From the NCBI GenBank assembly GCA_023458595.1, contig JAEWYT010000105.1, forward strand, positions 1-64,000: a stretch of DNA of 64,000 bases. The letters run 5' to 3'. This stretch comes from Pseudomonadota bacterium (GTDB lineage Bacteria; Pseudomonadota; Alphaproteobacteria; Rhizobiales; Tepidamorphaceae). This document shows, piece by piece, positions 50,527 to 59,304 of this stretch. Positions within the stretch are counted from its first letter, which is position 1. Every line of letters begins with the position of its first letter. The notes beneath the pieces were generated by a model, which saw only the letters and a program-made list of their open reading frames with translations, was not told the DNA's origin and made no database searches. Both the position numbers and the translations under genes were made by a program.

Positions 50527-51453
50527 TCAGGCGGGGCGGACGGACTCGCGGGCCGCCAGATCCTTGTACAGCGCAGAAAGGCGCCGGGTGAACGGTCCGG
50601 CGCGGCCGCCGTCCGGCGGTGGCGTTCCGATCACCCGGCCGTCGACCTCGCGCACCGGCGTCAGACCGGCGAAGGTGCCGGTGACGAAGGCCTCGTCGGC
50701 GCCGTAGACGTCGACGAGCGAGAAGCGCTTCTCGCGGGCGGAAATGCCGTTGTCGCGGCAGAGCCTCAATACGTTCGCCCGGGTGATGCCGCCGAGGCAG
50801 TAGAGGCCGTCCGATGTCCACACCTCGCCGTCGCGAACGATGAAGAAGTGGGTGGAGTTGCAGGTTGCGACCGCCCCGTCGGAATCGAGCATCAGCGCCT
50901 CGTCGGCGCCTGCCTTCGTCGCCTGGATGCAGGCGAGGATGCAGTTGAGCTTGGAGTGGCTGTTGAGCTTCTGGTCCTGCATGTCGGGCGCGGTGCGGCG
51001 GATATGGACAGTGAAGAGGCTCAGTCCGTGTTTCTTCACCGCCTCGGAAGCCGTCTTGTATTCCGGGATTATGACAATTGTCGCAGGGCCGATCGTCACG
51101 CGCGGGTCCTGGTAGGGCGTGCGTTTCACCCCGCGCGTCACCATCAGGCGAATATGGGCGCCGTCGCTCATGCCGTTGGCGTCGAGGCAGTCGAATATCC
51201 GGGCCGCTAGCGCCTCGCGCGACAGGCCGACGTCCATGTCTATCGATTTCGCGCCCCCGTAGAGGCGGTCGAGATGGGCATCGAGGAAGGCGACGCCGCC
51301 GTTCACCACGCGCAGGCCCTCCCAGACGCCGTCGCCAAGGATGAATCCGGAATCGAACACCGAGACGACCGCCTTCTCGCGAGGGACGAGCGACCCGTTG
51401 ACGGAAATGAGAATGTCGGCGTTGCGCGGATCGTCGGCGTATTCGTGGGTCAT
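50527..51453 (-). CDS. Class IV (branched-chain/D-amino acid) aminotransferase
   Basis: The 308-residue protein is a fold-type IV PLP enzyme. It shows SVFDSGFILGDGVWEGLRV near residue 35, the PLP Lys in SHSKLNCILACIQA near residue 165 and DGLYCLGGITRANVLRL near residue 215. The family contains branched-chain aminotransferase, D-amino acid transaminase and 4-amino-4-deoxychorismate lyase, which cannot be separated here with confidence; the GDGVWEG and CLGGITR motifs lean toward D-amino acid transaminase. It heads a leftward run with a GNAT and mprF. Confidence 0.85.
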   Translation of the reverse strand: MTHEYADDPRNADILISVNGSLVPREKAVVSVFDSGFILGDGVWEGLRVVNGGVAFLDAHLDRLYGGAKSIDMDVGLSREALAARIFDCLDANGMSDGAHIRLMVTRGVKRTPYQDPRVTIGPATIVIIPEYKTASEAVKKHGLSLFTVHIRRTAPDMQDQKLNSHSKLNCILACIQATKAGADEALMLDSDGAVATCNSTHFFIVRDGEVWTSDGLYCLGGITRANVLRLCRDNGISAREKRFSLVDVYGADEAFVTGTFAGLTPVREVDGRVIGTPPPDGGRAGPFTRRLSALYKDLAARESVRPA

Positions 51454-51645
51454 GCGAATCCCTGAAGGCGTTTCCGAGGAGGAGGGTACGGTGCCGGGGC
51501 GGCGATTGACAATTGCCCCTCTGGGACACTCGCGCGGACCGGTGACGGAATCCGCTGGCTGAAAGAACTTAGTTGATTTACTTTACCCTAGGGCGCCTTG
51601 GCGTTGTGCCTGTAGGCGACCCAGTCGGCCGGTGGAGACTCTGCT

Positions 51646-52092
51646 ATGTGTCGGCAGGTGATCCGAACGCTCATTCCGCTCATGCTTCTGCTTCTTGCGG
51701 CGTCGTCCGCACGCGCGCAGGAGGAGACCAGATATCCGCCTGGATACGACCCGAATGCTCCGAGTCCGGAAGCGGCGGACCAGACTCGCGGCATGGCGCT
51801 CATGTCGGCGAGTGTGGCTTCCGACGGGGCGTTGCAAGCGAGCGGGGGAGTGGTGTCCAGCGCCCGCGTATCGACCGGGTTCTACAGCGTCAAATTCGAC
51901 CGCAGCGTTGAGAACTGTACCTGCACGGCGAGTTTCGGGAGTCACAGCGGGACCGCCGTCGCCTATCTTGCGCAGAACTACATCTCCGCGAACTGTCCCT
52001 TTGGAGACCCCGACAACGTCACGGTGTGGATCATAAGAGGTGGGGTGGACGGCGACTATCCATTCCAGCTGATCGTGTTCTGCCCGAAATAG
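51646..52092 (+). CDS. Small secreted protein, NC-VFC family (copy 2)
   Basis: The 148-residue precursor starts at 51646 after a GGAG site eight bases upstream and has a signal peptide ending ARAQE (residue 25). The mature protein carries GVVSSARVSTGFYSVKF, then RSVENCTC, and ends FQLIVFCPK. The pattern GVVSS-RVSTG-Y-V-F-RS--NC and a C-terminal VFC matches copy 1 at 10325. Extra Cys residues here (CTC and NCPFG) suggest a second disulfide. It is a single gene between divergent and unrelated neighbours. Function unknown. Confidence 0.72.
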   Translation: MCRQVIRTLIPLMLLLLAASSARAQEETRYPPGYDPNAPSPEAADQTRGMALMSASVASDGALQASGGVVSSARVSTGFYSVKFDRSVENCTCTASFGSHSGTAVAYLAQNYISANCPFGDPDNVTVWIIRGGVDGDYPFQLIVFCPK

Positions 52093-52165
52093 GGCCCGTG
52101 CGGCCAATTCACCGACGCACGGCGATGCACTAGAGTGCCTCCGACCGACCGACCCGGAGGAGAGC

Positions 52166-53464
52166 ATGGCCGTGCCGCGCAACGACGAACACCTGATCCG
52201 CTATGGCTTCGAGTTCAAACCCTCGCTGATCGAGAAGGCGCGCGGTTCCTACGTCTACGACACGGAAGGGCGGGAGATCCTCGACTTCACCTCCGGGCAG
52301 ATGTGCTCGACGCTGGGTCACAACCATCCGAAGATCGTCGAGGCCGTGAAGAAGGCCTGCGACGGGGCGCTGCACCTCTTCTCGGGGATGCTGAGCCCGG
52401 CAGTCGTGACGCTCGCAGCCCGGCTCGCGGACAAGCTGCCCGGCAAGCTCACGAAATCGATCTTCCTGTCGACGGGCGGCGAGGCCAACGAGGCGGCGCT
52501 GCGCATGGCCAAGCTCCATACCGGCAACTGGGAGGTGGTCGGTATGACCGGCTCCTGGCACGGCATGACGGCGGGCGCGGCCTCCTCGACCTATGTCGCC
52601 GGGCGCCGGGGCTACGGACCGCCCGCGCCGGGCACGATGGCCATCCCCGCGCCGAACGCCTACCGTTGCCCGATCCGCCATTGCAAGGGTACCTGCGACA
52701 AGACCTGCCTCGAGGTCGGCTTCGACATGATCGACGCACAGACGAGCGGCGCGCCGGCGGCGATGCTCGCCGAGCCGGTGCAGTCCTCTGGCGGCGTCAT
52801 CGTGCCGCCGGAGGGCTACCTGCCCGCGCTCAAGCAGAAATGCGAGGAACGCGGCATGATGCTGATCCTCGACGAGGCGCAGACGGCGTTCGGCCGGCTC
52901 GGGGCGGACTTCGCCTCGGACGTCTTCGGCGTCGAGCCCGATTTCCTTACCCTGTCGAAGACGCTCGGCGGCGGCCTGCCGCTGGCGGCGACCTGCACGA
53001 CCGCCGAGATCGAGGAGGATTGCCACGACAAGCGCTTCCTGCACGTGACCTCGCACGTTTCCGACCCGCTGCCGGCCGAGGTCGGCCTCGCCGTGCTCGA
53101 CGTGCTGGAGGAAGATAACCTCAACGAGAGGGCCGTCGAGACCGGCGCCTACCTGAAGGCCGGGCTAGACAGCCTGATGCAGAAGCACGAGGTGATCGGG
53201 GACGTGCGCGGCATGGGGATGCTCTACGGGGTCGAACTGGTGAAGGATCGCCACAGCCGCGAGCCCGATGCCGAACTCGGCCAGGCGATCACGAGGCGGT
53301 GCATGGATCTGGGCCTGTCGATGAACATCGTCTCGGTGCCGGGCAGCACGATGTCGGCGGTCTGGCGCATCGCCCCGCCGCTCACCGCCACGCGCGAGGA
53401 GATCGACAAGGGCCTGGACAGGCTCGATACGGCGATCACCGAGGTGGTGGCGGGGCGCGCGTGA
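52166..53464 (+). CDS. dgdA: 2,2-dialkylglycine decarboxylase-like class III aminotransferase
   Basis: The 432-residue protein closely follows the known dialkylglycine decarboxylase of Burkholderia: DFTSGQMCSTLGHNHP near residue 40, LFSGMLSPAVVTLA near residue 71, GSWHGMTAGAASSTY near residue 129, LILDEAQTAFGR, and the PLP Lys in TLSKTLGGGLPLA. The enzyme decarboxylates 2,2-dialkylglycines and then transaminates pyruvate. A Cys-rich insert (Cys168, 173, 177, 181) sets it apart and is seen in other class III aminotransferases. Ribosome site GGAGGAG. No DgdR regulator is nearby. Substrate is inferred from similarity remembered, so the exact activity is open. Confidence 0.82.
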   Translation: MAVPRNDEHLIRYGFEFKPSLIEKARGSYVYDTEGREILDFTSGQMCSTLGHNHPKIVEAVKKACDGALHLFSGMLSPAVVTLAARLADKLPGKLTKSIFLSTGGEANEAALRMAKLHTGNWEVVGMTGSWHGMTAGAASSTYVAGRRGYGPPAPGTMAIPAPNAYRCPIRHCKGTCDKTCLEVGFDMIDAQTSGAPAAMLAEPVQSSGGVIVPPEGYLPALKQKCEERGMMLILDEAQTAFGRLGADFASDVFGVEPDFLTLSKTLGGGLPLAATCTTAEIEEDCHDKRFLHVTSHVSDPLPAEVGLAVLDVLEEDNLNERAVETGAYLKAGLDSLMQKHEVIGDVRGMGMLYGVELVKDRHSREPDAELGQAITRRCMDLGLSMNIVSVPGSTMSAVWRIAPPLTATREEIDKGLDRLDTAITEVVAGRA

Positions 53465-53619
53465 GGCGCGAAAACCGGCCCTCTGGTCGAGGACTGGAGC
53501 TGCGACAACGGCCGGCTGCCGTGCCGCAATTGCATGGACGAGGTGCCGGCAAGCGCTGCTCCCGCCCACGTCCGCACAGCGCGCAACGGCCGTTTTCTCT
53601 GCGCGGTCGGTAGGGCAGG

Positions 53620-54231
53620 CTAGAACCGCTTCTCCCCGATCAGCGGCACGTGTGGCGCCGCATCCATCGGCAGGATGCCGTCGAGCCGCGGATCGGGGAA
53701 CATCTCGAGCTTGCGCTCGTAGGGTCTGAAGCCCGAGCGCAGGTAGAAGCCCATCGCGGTCGGGTGGTCGAAGGTGCAGGTGTGCAGCCAGACGCGCTCG
53801 ACGCCGTCGCGCCAGGCAAGCTCCAGCGCTCGGTCCATCAGCCAGCGGCCGGCACCGAGGCCCATCGCTTCGGGGACAAGGCCGAAGAAGGCGATCTCGA
53901 TCGAGGGCATCTCGCGGAAATCAAGCTCGAGGATGCCGATCGGCTCGCCGTTGCGCTCGGGAAAATAGAGGTCGACGGCAGGATCGCCGAGGATCGCGGC
54001 AAGCGCCTTGTCGTCGAGCCGGAGGCGCGAGTTCCACAGCCAGTCCGTACCGACGCGACGGAACATCGTCCGGTAGTCGTCGGGGGAGAGCGCGCGCATG
54101 GGCGCCAATGCCAGGTCCGGGCGCCCGGAGGGCGGGACCGGCCGCGGCTCGGTCATTTCCAGAAAGGTTGCGACCGCGGCGGCGTGGCCGTCGGGCAGGT
54201 CTGTGTAGCCGTCGTGCAGGATGCGTGTCAT
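53620..54231 (-). CDS. GNAT family N-acetyltransferase
   Basis: The 203-residue protein has a GNAT fold with motif A around EIAFFGLVPEAMGLGAGRWLMDRAL near residues 115-140 and DHPTAMGFYLRSGFRPYERK near residue 160. A helical N-terminal part of about 70 residues precedes. The substrate is unknown. The ATG at 54231 fits. It diverges from the adenylate cyclase gene and converges on the dialkylglycine decarboxylase gene. The 155-base gap at 53465-53619 holds nothing I can call a gene. Confidence 0.88.
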   Translation of the reverse strand: MTRILHDGYTDLPDGHAAAVATFLEMTEPRPVPPSGRPDLALAPMRALSPDDYRTMFRRVGTDWLWNSRLRLDDKALAAILGDPAVDLYFPERNGEPIGILELDFREMPSIEIAFFGLVPEAMGLGAGRWLMDRALELAWRDGVERVWLHTCTFDHPTAMGFYLRSGFRPYERKLEMFPDPRLDGILPMDAAPHVPLIGEKRF

Positions 54232-54354
54232 GGGACATGCCGATAGCGCGGCGATGGCCCTGAAGGCAACGGGTGCGGGCATTCGAGGCGGCGTTGGGTT
54301 AAAGTGGCGTCGGGTGGCTGGGACCGATTCCCGCCGCCCCCGGGGAGATGTCGT

Positions 54355-56217
54355 TTGCTGGGACGCTGGCTCAAAAATCGCCGGATACCGATCCGTGGCC
54401 TGCTGGCGCTGAGCTCCGGCGGGGTCGTCCTCGTCGCGACATTCACGGTGCTGTGGATCGCCCTGCAGGCGAGCTCCACCAACACGATCGAGCTCCTGAA
54501 CGACCGGATGGTGCTGATCCTCGACGGCATCGAGAACGAGGTGCGCGACAAGCTCGATTCGGCCGGCAACCTGGTCGACGGGATAGCCAAGGAGATACAG
54601 ACGCCGCACTTCCGGGCGGCGACGCCCGACGAAATCCTCGACGCCATGACGGTCGTGCTGTCGACGACTCCGGAAGTGGGCGTGCTGCTCTACTGGGACC
54701 GGAACATGGCGCGGCGCGGCGTTTTCCGGGATGCGGACGGCACGCTGAAGCGCCTCCCGACAATCGTCGAGGCCGATCCGCGAGCCCGCAAGCGGCTCGC
54801 GTCGATACCGCCCGACGGACCGCACGTCTGGGGCGCGCCGGTGGTCGAGAATGGCACCACCTATCTCAACGTCGTCGCGCGCATCGGCTCGGCGCAGGCC
54901 GACGTTGCTTTCGTGGCGGCTGCCGTCTCCCTCGACCAGTTCTCAAGATTCGTCGCTTCGGTCGGCAAGCTCTACGGCGCGACGGCCTTCATCCTTTACG
55001 GCGAGGGAAAGCTGCTGGCCCACCCCGAACTGACGGCGAACGGCCTACAAGTCCTATCCTACCGTGTGATCCCGGTGTCGGAGGCGAAGGACCCGGTCAT
55101 CGTGAACCTGGGCAACGGTGTGCCCATTACCTTCATGGAGGCGGCGCGCGCGCGCGGCGTCCAGGTGGAGCGGGTCGAGGTGGACGAGACAAACTATGTC
55201 GTCCTGCAGCGCTGGGTAAAGGGTTACGGCGCCGAGCCGATCGCGATCGGCGCGTACTATATGCAGACGCAACTCAGCGACACGATGCGGCGGCTGATGA
55301 TGTCGGCCTTCGCCGGCATCGGGGTCGCCGTGCTGGCAGTCATTGCGGCCATTCTGCTCGGGGGGTTCATCGCCCGGCCGGTCCGCCGCCTGGCGGAATC
55401 CGCCTCCGACGTCGCCAGGCTCGACCTTGCCTCGGCGTCCAGGCCGTCGGGCAGCGCCATCGCCGAACTCGACCAGCAGGCGCACGCGTTCAACCTGATG
55501 CTGGACGGCCTGAAGGTCTTCGAGACCTATGTGCCCCGCCAGCTCGTGCAGCGGCTCATCGCGCTCGGCAGCGAGAAGAGCGTCGCCTCGCAGACTCGCG
55601 AGGTGACCGTGATGTTCACCGACATCGTCGGGTTCACGACGATCTCGGACCACATGGGAGCGGAGGAGACGGCGGCGTTCCTGAACCGCCATTTCGGCAT
55701 GCTCGCCGACTGTATCGGCGCCGAGCACGGCAGCATCGACAAATATATAGGCGACGCCGTGATGGCCTTCTGGGGCGCGCCCGACCGCATGGACGACCAC
55801 GCCGCACGGGCGGTGAACGCGGCGCGCTGCATCGCACAGGTGATCACGGCCGACAATCGCCGCCGTGCCGGCAAGGGGCTCAAGCCCATACGGATGCGTA
55901 TCGGCCTGCATTCGGGGCCTGCGGTGGTCGGCAACATCGGCGCGCCGGTTCGGGTCAACTATACGATCGTCGGCGACACGGTGAACGTCGCCCAGCGCAT
56001 CGAATCGCTCGGCCACAAGTTCGACGACGGCGCCGACGTGACGGTGCTGTTGAGTGCGGCGACGGCGAAGCTCGCGGGCCTTTCAGGTCCGGAGGCGGAG
56101 GATGTCGGCGAACATGTGCTCGCGGGCGTGCCGCATCCCGTCGCGGTGGTGAGGCTGCATACGAATCTGTCTGTGCCGGTTGCCGAGGTGAAGGCCGAGC
56201 CCGCCCCGGCGAAGTAG
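54355..56217 (+). CDS. Membrane class III adenylate cyclase
   Basis: The 620-residue protein has a transmembrane helix at about 14-34, a large periplasmic Cache-type sensor domain (about 40-300), a second helix near 320-345, a HAMP region (RPVRRLAESASDVARLDLA) and a class III cyclase domain from about 420. The metal-binding Asp is in FTDIVGFTTI, and DAVMAFWGAP and NYTIVGDTVNVAQRIE are the catalytic-core motifs. The start is TTG at 54355 after a GGGGAG site; the preceding ATG at 54348 is in another frame. It makes cAMP in response to an outside signal. Confidence 0.9.
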   Translation: MLGRWLKNRRIPIRGLLALSSGGVVLVATFTVLWIALQASSTNTIELLNDRMVLILDGIENEVRDKLDSAGNLVDGIAKEIQTPHFRAATPDEILDAMTVVLSTTPEVGVLLYWDRNMARRGVFRDADGTLKRLPTIVEADPRARKRLASIPPDGPHVWGAPVVENGTTYLNVVARIGSAQADVAFVAAAVSLDQFSRFVASVGKLYGATAFILYGEGKLLAHPELTANGLQVLSYRVIPVSEAKDPVIVNLGNGVPITFMEAARARGVQVERVEVDETNYVVLQRWVKGYGAEPIAIGAYYMQTQLSDTMRRLMMSAFAGIGVAVLAVIAAILLGGFIARPVRRLAESASDVARLDLASASRPSGSAIAELDQQAHAFNLMLDGLKVFETYVPRQLVQRLIALGSEKSVASQTREVTVMFTDIVGFTTISDHMGAEETAAFLNRHFGMLADCIGAEHGSIDKYIGDAVMAFWGAPDRMDDHAARAVNAARCIAQVITADNRRRAGKGLKPIRMRIGLHSGPAVVGNIGAPVRVNYTIVGDTVNVAQRIESLGHKFDDGADVTVLLSAATAKLAGLSGPEAEDVGEHVLAGVPHPVAVVRLHTNLSVPVAEVKAEPAPAK

Positions 56218-56232
56218 GCTGCGTCGCCCGCC

Positions 56233-57036
56233 TCAGTCGTACAGATCGAGGTCGAAGCGGTAGCTGATGCCGATGCCTGCGGTAAACTGGTCGCGGCTGC
56301 CGGCGGTCTCGACGATCGGCGAATCCGCCGCCCCGTCGACGAGCCGGTCGTAGCCGGCGCGGAAATGCAGATCGACCTTGTCGGTCAGCGAGTAGATCGC
56401 GTTCGCCTGAAGGCCGACGCTCTTGAAGCCGGACCCGGCGCTGTATACGGGCACACCGGAGGCGAGCGACTGGGCCGGCGTCACCGAGAAGTAGGTGTCG
56501 AAATAGTCCGAGCTCGCGTAGGTCACGTCCGGACCGGCGCGCACGACGAGGACGCTTGTCGGTCGCCAGACGCCGTAGAGGGCCGCCTCGCCGACGACGC
56601 CTTCATGGCCGCCGAAACCCTGGCGCAGCGCCGCGTAGGCGCCCCAGAAGTTCACCTCGTAGGTCGCCCTGACGCCCAGTTCGTAGGCGGCATCCACGTT
56701 GCCGAGGCCGACCAGCGCGGGATCGTCGTTCTGGTCGCGCGCGCCGACATAGCGATAGGAGGGGCCGATCGAGAAGCCGACAGTACGGCCGCCGACGCTA
56801 CCGAGGCCCGGCACGCGCAGGTATTCGAGCGAGACGATCGGCCAGGCGGTGAGCTCGTATTTGTCCGAACCCTCGAAGTCGGGCTGCATGAGCCCGCCGA
56901 TGCCGACGCGGATCGACAGGTCCGTCGTCGTGTCCTCGACGGGCGGAGGGGTGTCGAAGTCACCGGCGTCCGCGGCGCAGGCCGGTGTCACAACGCCACA
57001 CGCGGCGGCGAAAACGCCATACAGACCGAATCTCAC
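56233..57036 (-). CDS. MipA/OmpV family outer-membrane protein
   Basis: MipA/OmpV proteins are outer-membrane barrels; MipA of E. coli scaffolds murein hydrolases and synthases. The precursor of about 267 residues has a signal peptide ending near PACAADAG and strands with the family-like IRVGIGGLMQPDFEGSD near the N-terminus of the mature part and a C-terminal FTAGIGISYRFDLDLYD. The start is GTG at 57036, seven bases from GGAGGG; the in-frame GTG at 57051 lies before that site. It lies convergent with the cyclase and upstream of nothing on its strand. Confidence 0.85.
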   Translation of the reverse strand: MRFGLYGVFAAACGVVTPACAADAGDFDTPPPVEDTTTDLSIRVGIGGLMQPDFEGSDKYELTAWPIVSLEYLRVPGLGSVGGRTVGFSIGPSYRYVGARDQNDDPALVGLGNVDAAYELGVRATYEVNFWGAYAALRQGFGGHEGVVGEAALYGVWRPTSVLVVRAGPDVTYASSDYFDTYFSVTPAQSLASGVPVYSAGSGFKSVGLQANAIYSLTDKVDLHFRAGYDRLVDGAADSPIVETAGSRDQFTAGIGISYRFDLDLYD

Positions 57037-57154
57037 AATCCGACCCTCCACACCCGAACCATCCGTCCCGATAGCCCATAGAATTGCGGCGAGACCATCA
57101 CAAATCGTAAACGAGCTGGTCTCCGGGGGAGGATCTCCGTGTCCGGACGGTCCG

Positions 57155-59275
57155 TCAGATCGCGCCGATGGTCTTCAGCTTGGCGCGCGGATGGATCTCG
57201 TTCTGCGACAGGACGGCGGTCTGGGCCCGGAAACGCTCGATGATCGAGCGCACGTAGTAGCGCGATCCGGGGCTCGTCAGCAGCACCGGGATCTCGCCCT
57301 GGCGGGCGGCGTCCTCGAAATGCTCGCGCACCGAGTTGATGAACTGCTGCAGCTTCGACGGGGCCATGGCGAGCTGGCGCTCCTCGCCCTCGCCGTGCAG
57401 GGATTCGAGGAACGCACGCTCCCAGTCCGGCGACAGGGCGACGATCGGTACGTAACCGTTCGGCGACTGGTGCTGGGCGCAGAGCTGGCGGCCGAGACGC
57501 GAGCGCACATGCTCGGTGATCGAACGCGTGCCGTGGCCGCGGCCGGCTATCTCGGCGATGCCTTCCAGGATGGTCGGCAGGTCGCGGATCGACACGCGTT
57601 CGTCGAGCAGCGCCTGCAGCACGCGCTGGATGCCGGAGACGGTGATCTGGTTGGGCACGATGTCGTCGACGAGCTTCTGCTGGTCCTTGGGCAAGTCCTT
57701 CAGGAGCTTTGAGACCTCCGCGTAGGACAGGAGCTCGGCCATGTTGATGCGGATCAGCTCGGTCAGATGCGTGGAGATGACGGTCGCCGGATCGACGACG
57801 GTCAGGCCGCGCATCTGCGCCTCGTCGCGCAGGGCGGTGTCGACCCAGGTCGCGGGCAGGCCGAAGGTCGGCTCGGTCGTGTGGATGCCGGGCAGGTTGA
57901 TCTGCTTGCCTTCCGGGTCCATCACCATGTCCTGGCCCGGATAGACTACGCCGCGGCCGGCCTCGACCTCCTTGACCTTGACCACGTAGGTGTTCGGATC
58001 GAGATGCATGTTGTCGAGCAGGCGCACGGGCGGCATGACGAAGCCCATGTCGGCGGCGAGCTGGCGGCGCAGCGCCTTGATCTGACTCGTAAGCCTGTCG
58101 TCGCCCTGGGCGGCGTTGATGAGCGGCAGGAGCGCGTAGCCGATCTCGATCTTGACGTCGTCGATCGCCAGCGCCGAGGCGATCGGCTCCTCGGCCGGGG
58201 CAGCGTCCGCCTCCGGGAGCCCGTCCAACTCGGCAGCCTGCTCCTTTTCCTTTCGGCTGCGGCCCGCCTTCCAGGCGAGCGCGCCGGCGCCGCCGGCGAG
58301 CGCCAGGAACGGGATCATCGGGATGCCCGGCAGCAGCGACATCACCACCATGACGAAGGACGACATGCCGAGCGCCTTCGGGTAGCCGGAGAGCTGCTGC
58401 ATCAGCGCCTTGTCGGCAGAGCCGGTGACGCCGGCCTTGGAGACGAGCAGGCCGGCGGCCGTCGACACGACGAGCGCGGGAATCTGTGAGACGAGGCCGT
58501 CGCCGACGGTGAGCAGCGTGTAGGTCGTGCTCGCCTCGGCCATCGTCAGGCCGTTCTGGGCGACGCCGACGATCATGCCGCCGATGACGTTGATGAAGGT
58601 GATGAGCAGGCCGGCGATCGCGTCGCCGCGCACGAACTTCGAGGCTCCGTCCATGGCGCCGAAGAAGGAGGATTCGTCCTCGAGCGTCTTGCGCCGCGTG
58701 CGCGCCTCCGCCTCGTCGATCAGCCCTGACGACAGGTCGGCATCGATCGCCATCTGCTTGCCGGGCATGGCGTCGAGGGTGAAGCGGGCGGCGACCTCGG
58801 CGATGCGGCCGGAGCCCTTGGTGATGACGACGAAGTTCACGATCACCAGAATGGCGAAGACGATGATGCCGATGACGAAGTTGCCGCGCATCACGAAGTT
58901 GCCGAACGCCTCGATGACGTGGCCGGCGGCGTCGGTGCCCTCGTGACCGCGCGCCAGGATCAGGCGCGTCGAGGCGAGGTTCAGCGCCAGACGCAGCATC
59001 GTCGCGATCAGGAGCACCGTCGGGAACGCGGAGAACTCGAGCGGCGTGTGAATGAACAGCGCCGTCATCAGGATCAGCACGGAGAAGATGATCGACACGG
59101 CCAGCAGCATGTCGAGCATCAGCGGCGGCATCGGCAGTATGAGGACGACGAGGATCGCCATCACGCCCATGGCCAGCGCGATGTCGCCGCGCTTCAGGAG
59201 CGCGAGGACTTCGGCGATCGAGAGGAGGCTTCCGCCGGAGCGGGTTTCGGTGTCGGCGGCCGTCGTGTCGGTCAT
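57155..59275 (-). CDS. flhA: Flagellar export gate protein FlhA
   Basis: FlhA is the major membrane gate of the flagellar type III export system. The 706-residue protein has eight membrane segments in the first 330 residues and a cytosolic nonameric domain (about 345-706). The FHIPEP-like region is readable as VVITKGSGRIAEVAARFTLDAMPGKQMAIDADL, a hallmark between segments. It ends in a short tail with HPRAKLKTIGAI. It is the last gene of the leftward flagellar operon, 29 bases after flbD. Confidence 0.96.
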   Translation of the reverse strand: MTDTTAADTETRSGGSLLSIAEVLALLKRGDIALAMGVMAILVVLILPMPPLMLDMLLAVSIIFSVLILMTALFIHTPLEFSAFPTVLLIATMLRLALNLASTRLILARGHEGTDAAGHVIEAFGNFVMRGNFVIGIIVFAILVIVNFVVITKGSGRIAEVAARFTLDAMPGKQMAIDADLSSGLIDEAEARTRRKTLEDESSFFGAMDGASKFVRGDAIAGLLITFINVIGGMIVGVAQNGLTMAEASTTYTLLTVGDGLVSQIPALVVSTAAGLLVSKAGVTGSADKALMQQLSGYPKALGMSSFVMVVMSLLPGIPMIPFLALAGGAGALAWKAGRSRKEKEQAAELDGLPEADAAPAEEPIASALAIDDVKIEIGYALLPLINAAQGDDRLTSQIKALRRQLAADMGFVMPPVRLLDNMHLDPNTYVVKVKEVEAGRGVVYPGQDMVMDPEGKQINLPGIHTTEPTFGLPATWVDTALRDEAQMRGLTVVDPATVISTHLTELIRINMAELLSYAEVSKLLKDLPKDQQKLVDDIVPNQITVSGIQRVLQALLDERVSIRDLPTILEGIAEIAGRGHGTRSITEHVRSRLGRQLCAQHQSPNGYVPIVALSPDWERAFLESLHGEGEERQLAMAPSKLQQFINSVREHFEDAARQGEIPVLLTSPGSRYYVRSIIERFRAQTAVLSQNEIHPRAKLKTIGAI

Positions 59276-59304
59276 CGTGTCGTCGTCGGTTCAGGGTCAG
59301 CGGC

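Noticed and set aside
53465..53619. Small ORF between dgdA and the GNAT gene
   Set aside because: Frames present are extensions of shadows with no ribosome site or pattern.
54348..56267. Second long + strand frame over the adenylate cyclase
   Set aside because: Arg/Gly/Ala-rich shadow; the cyclase motifs are in the other frame.
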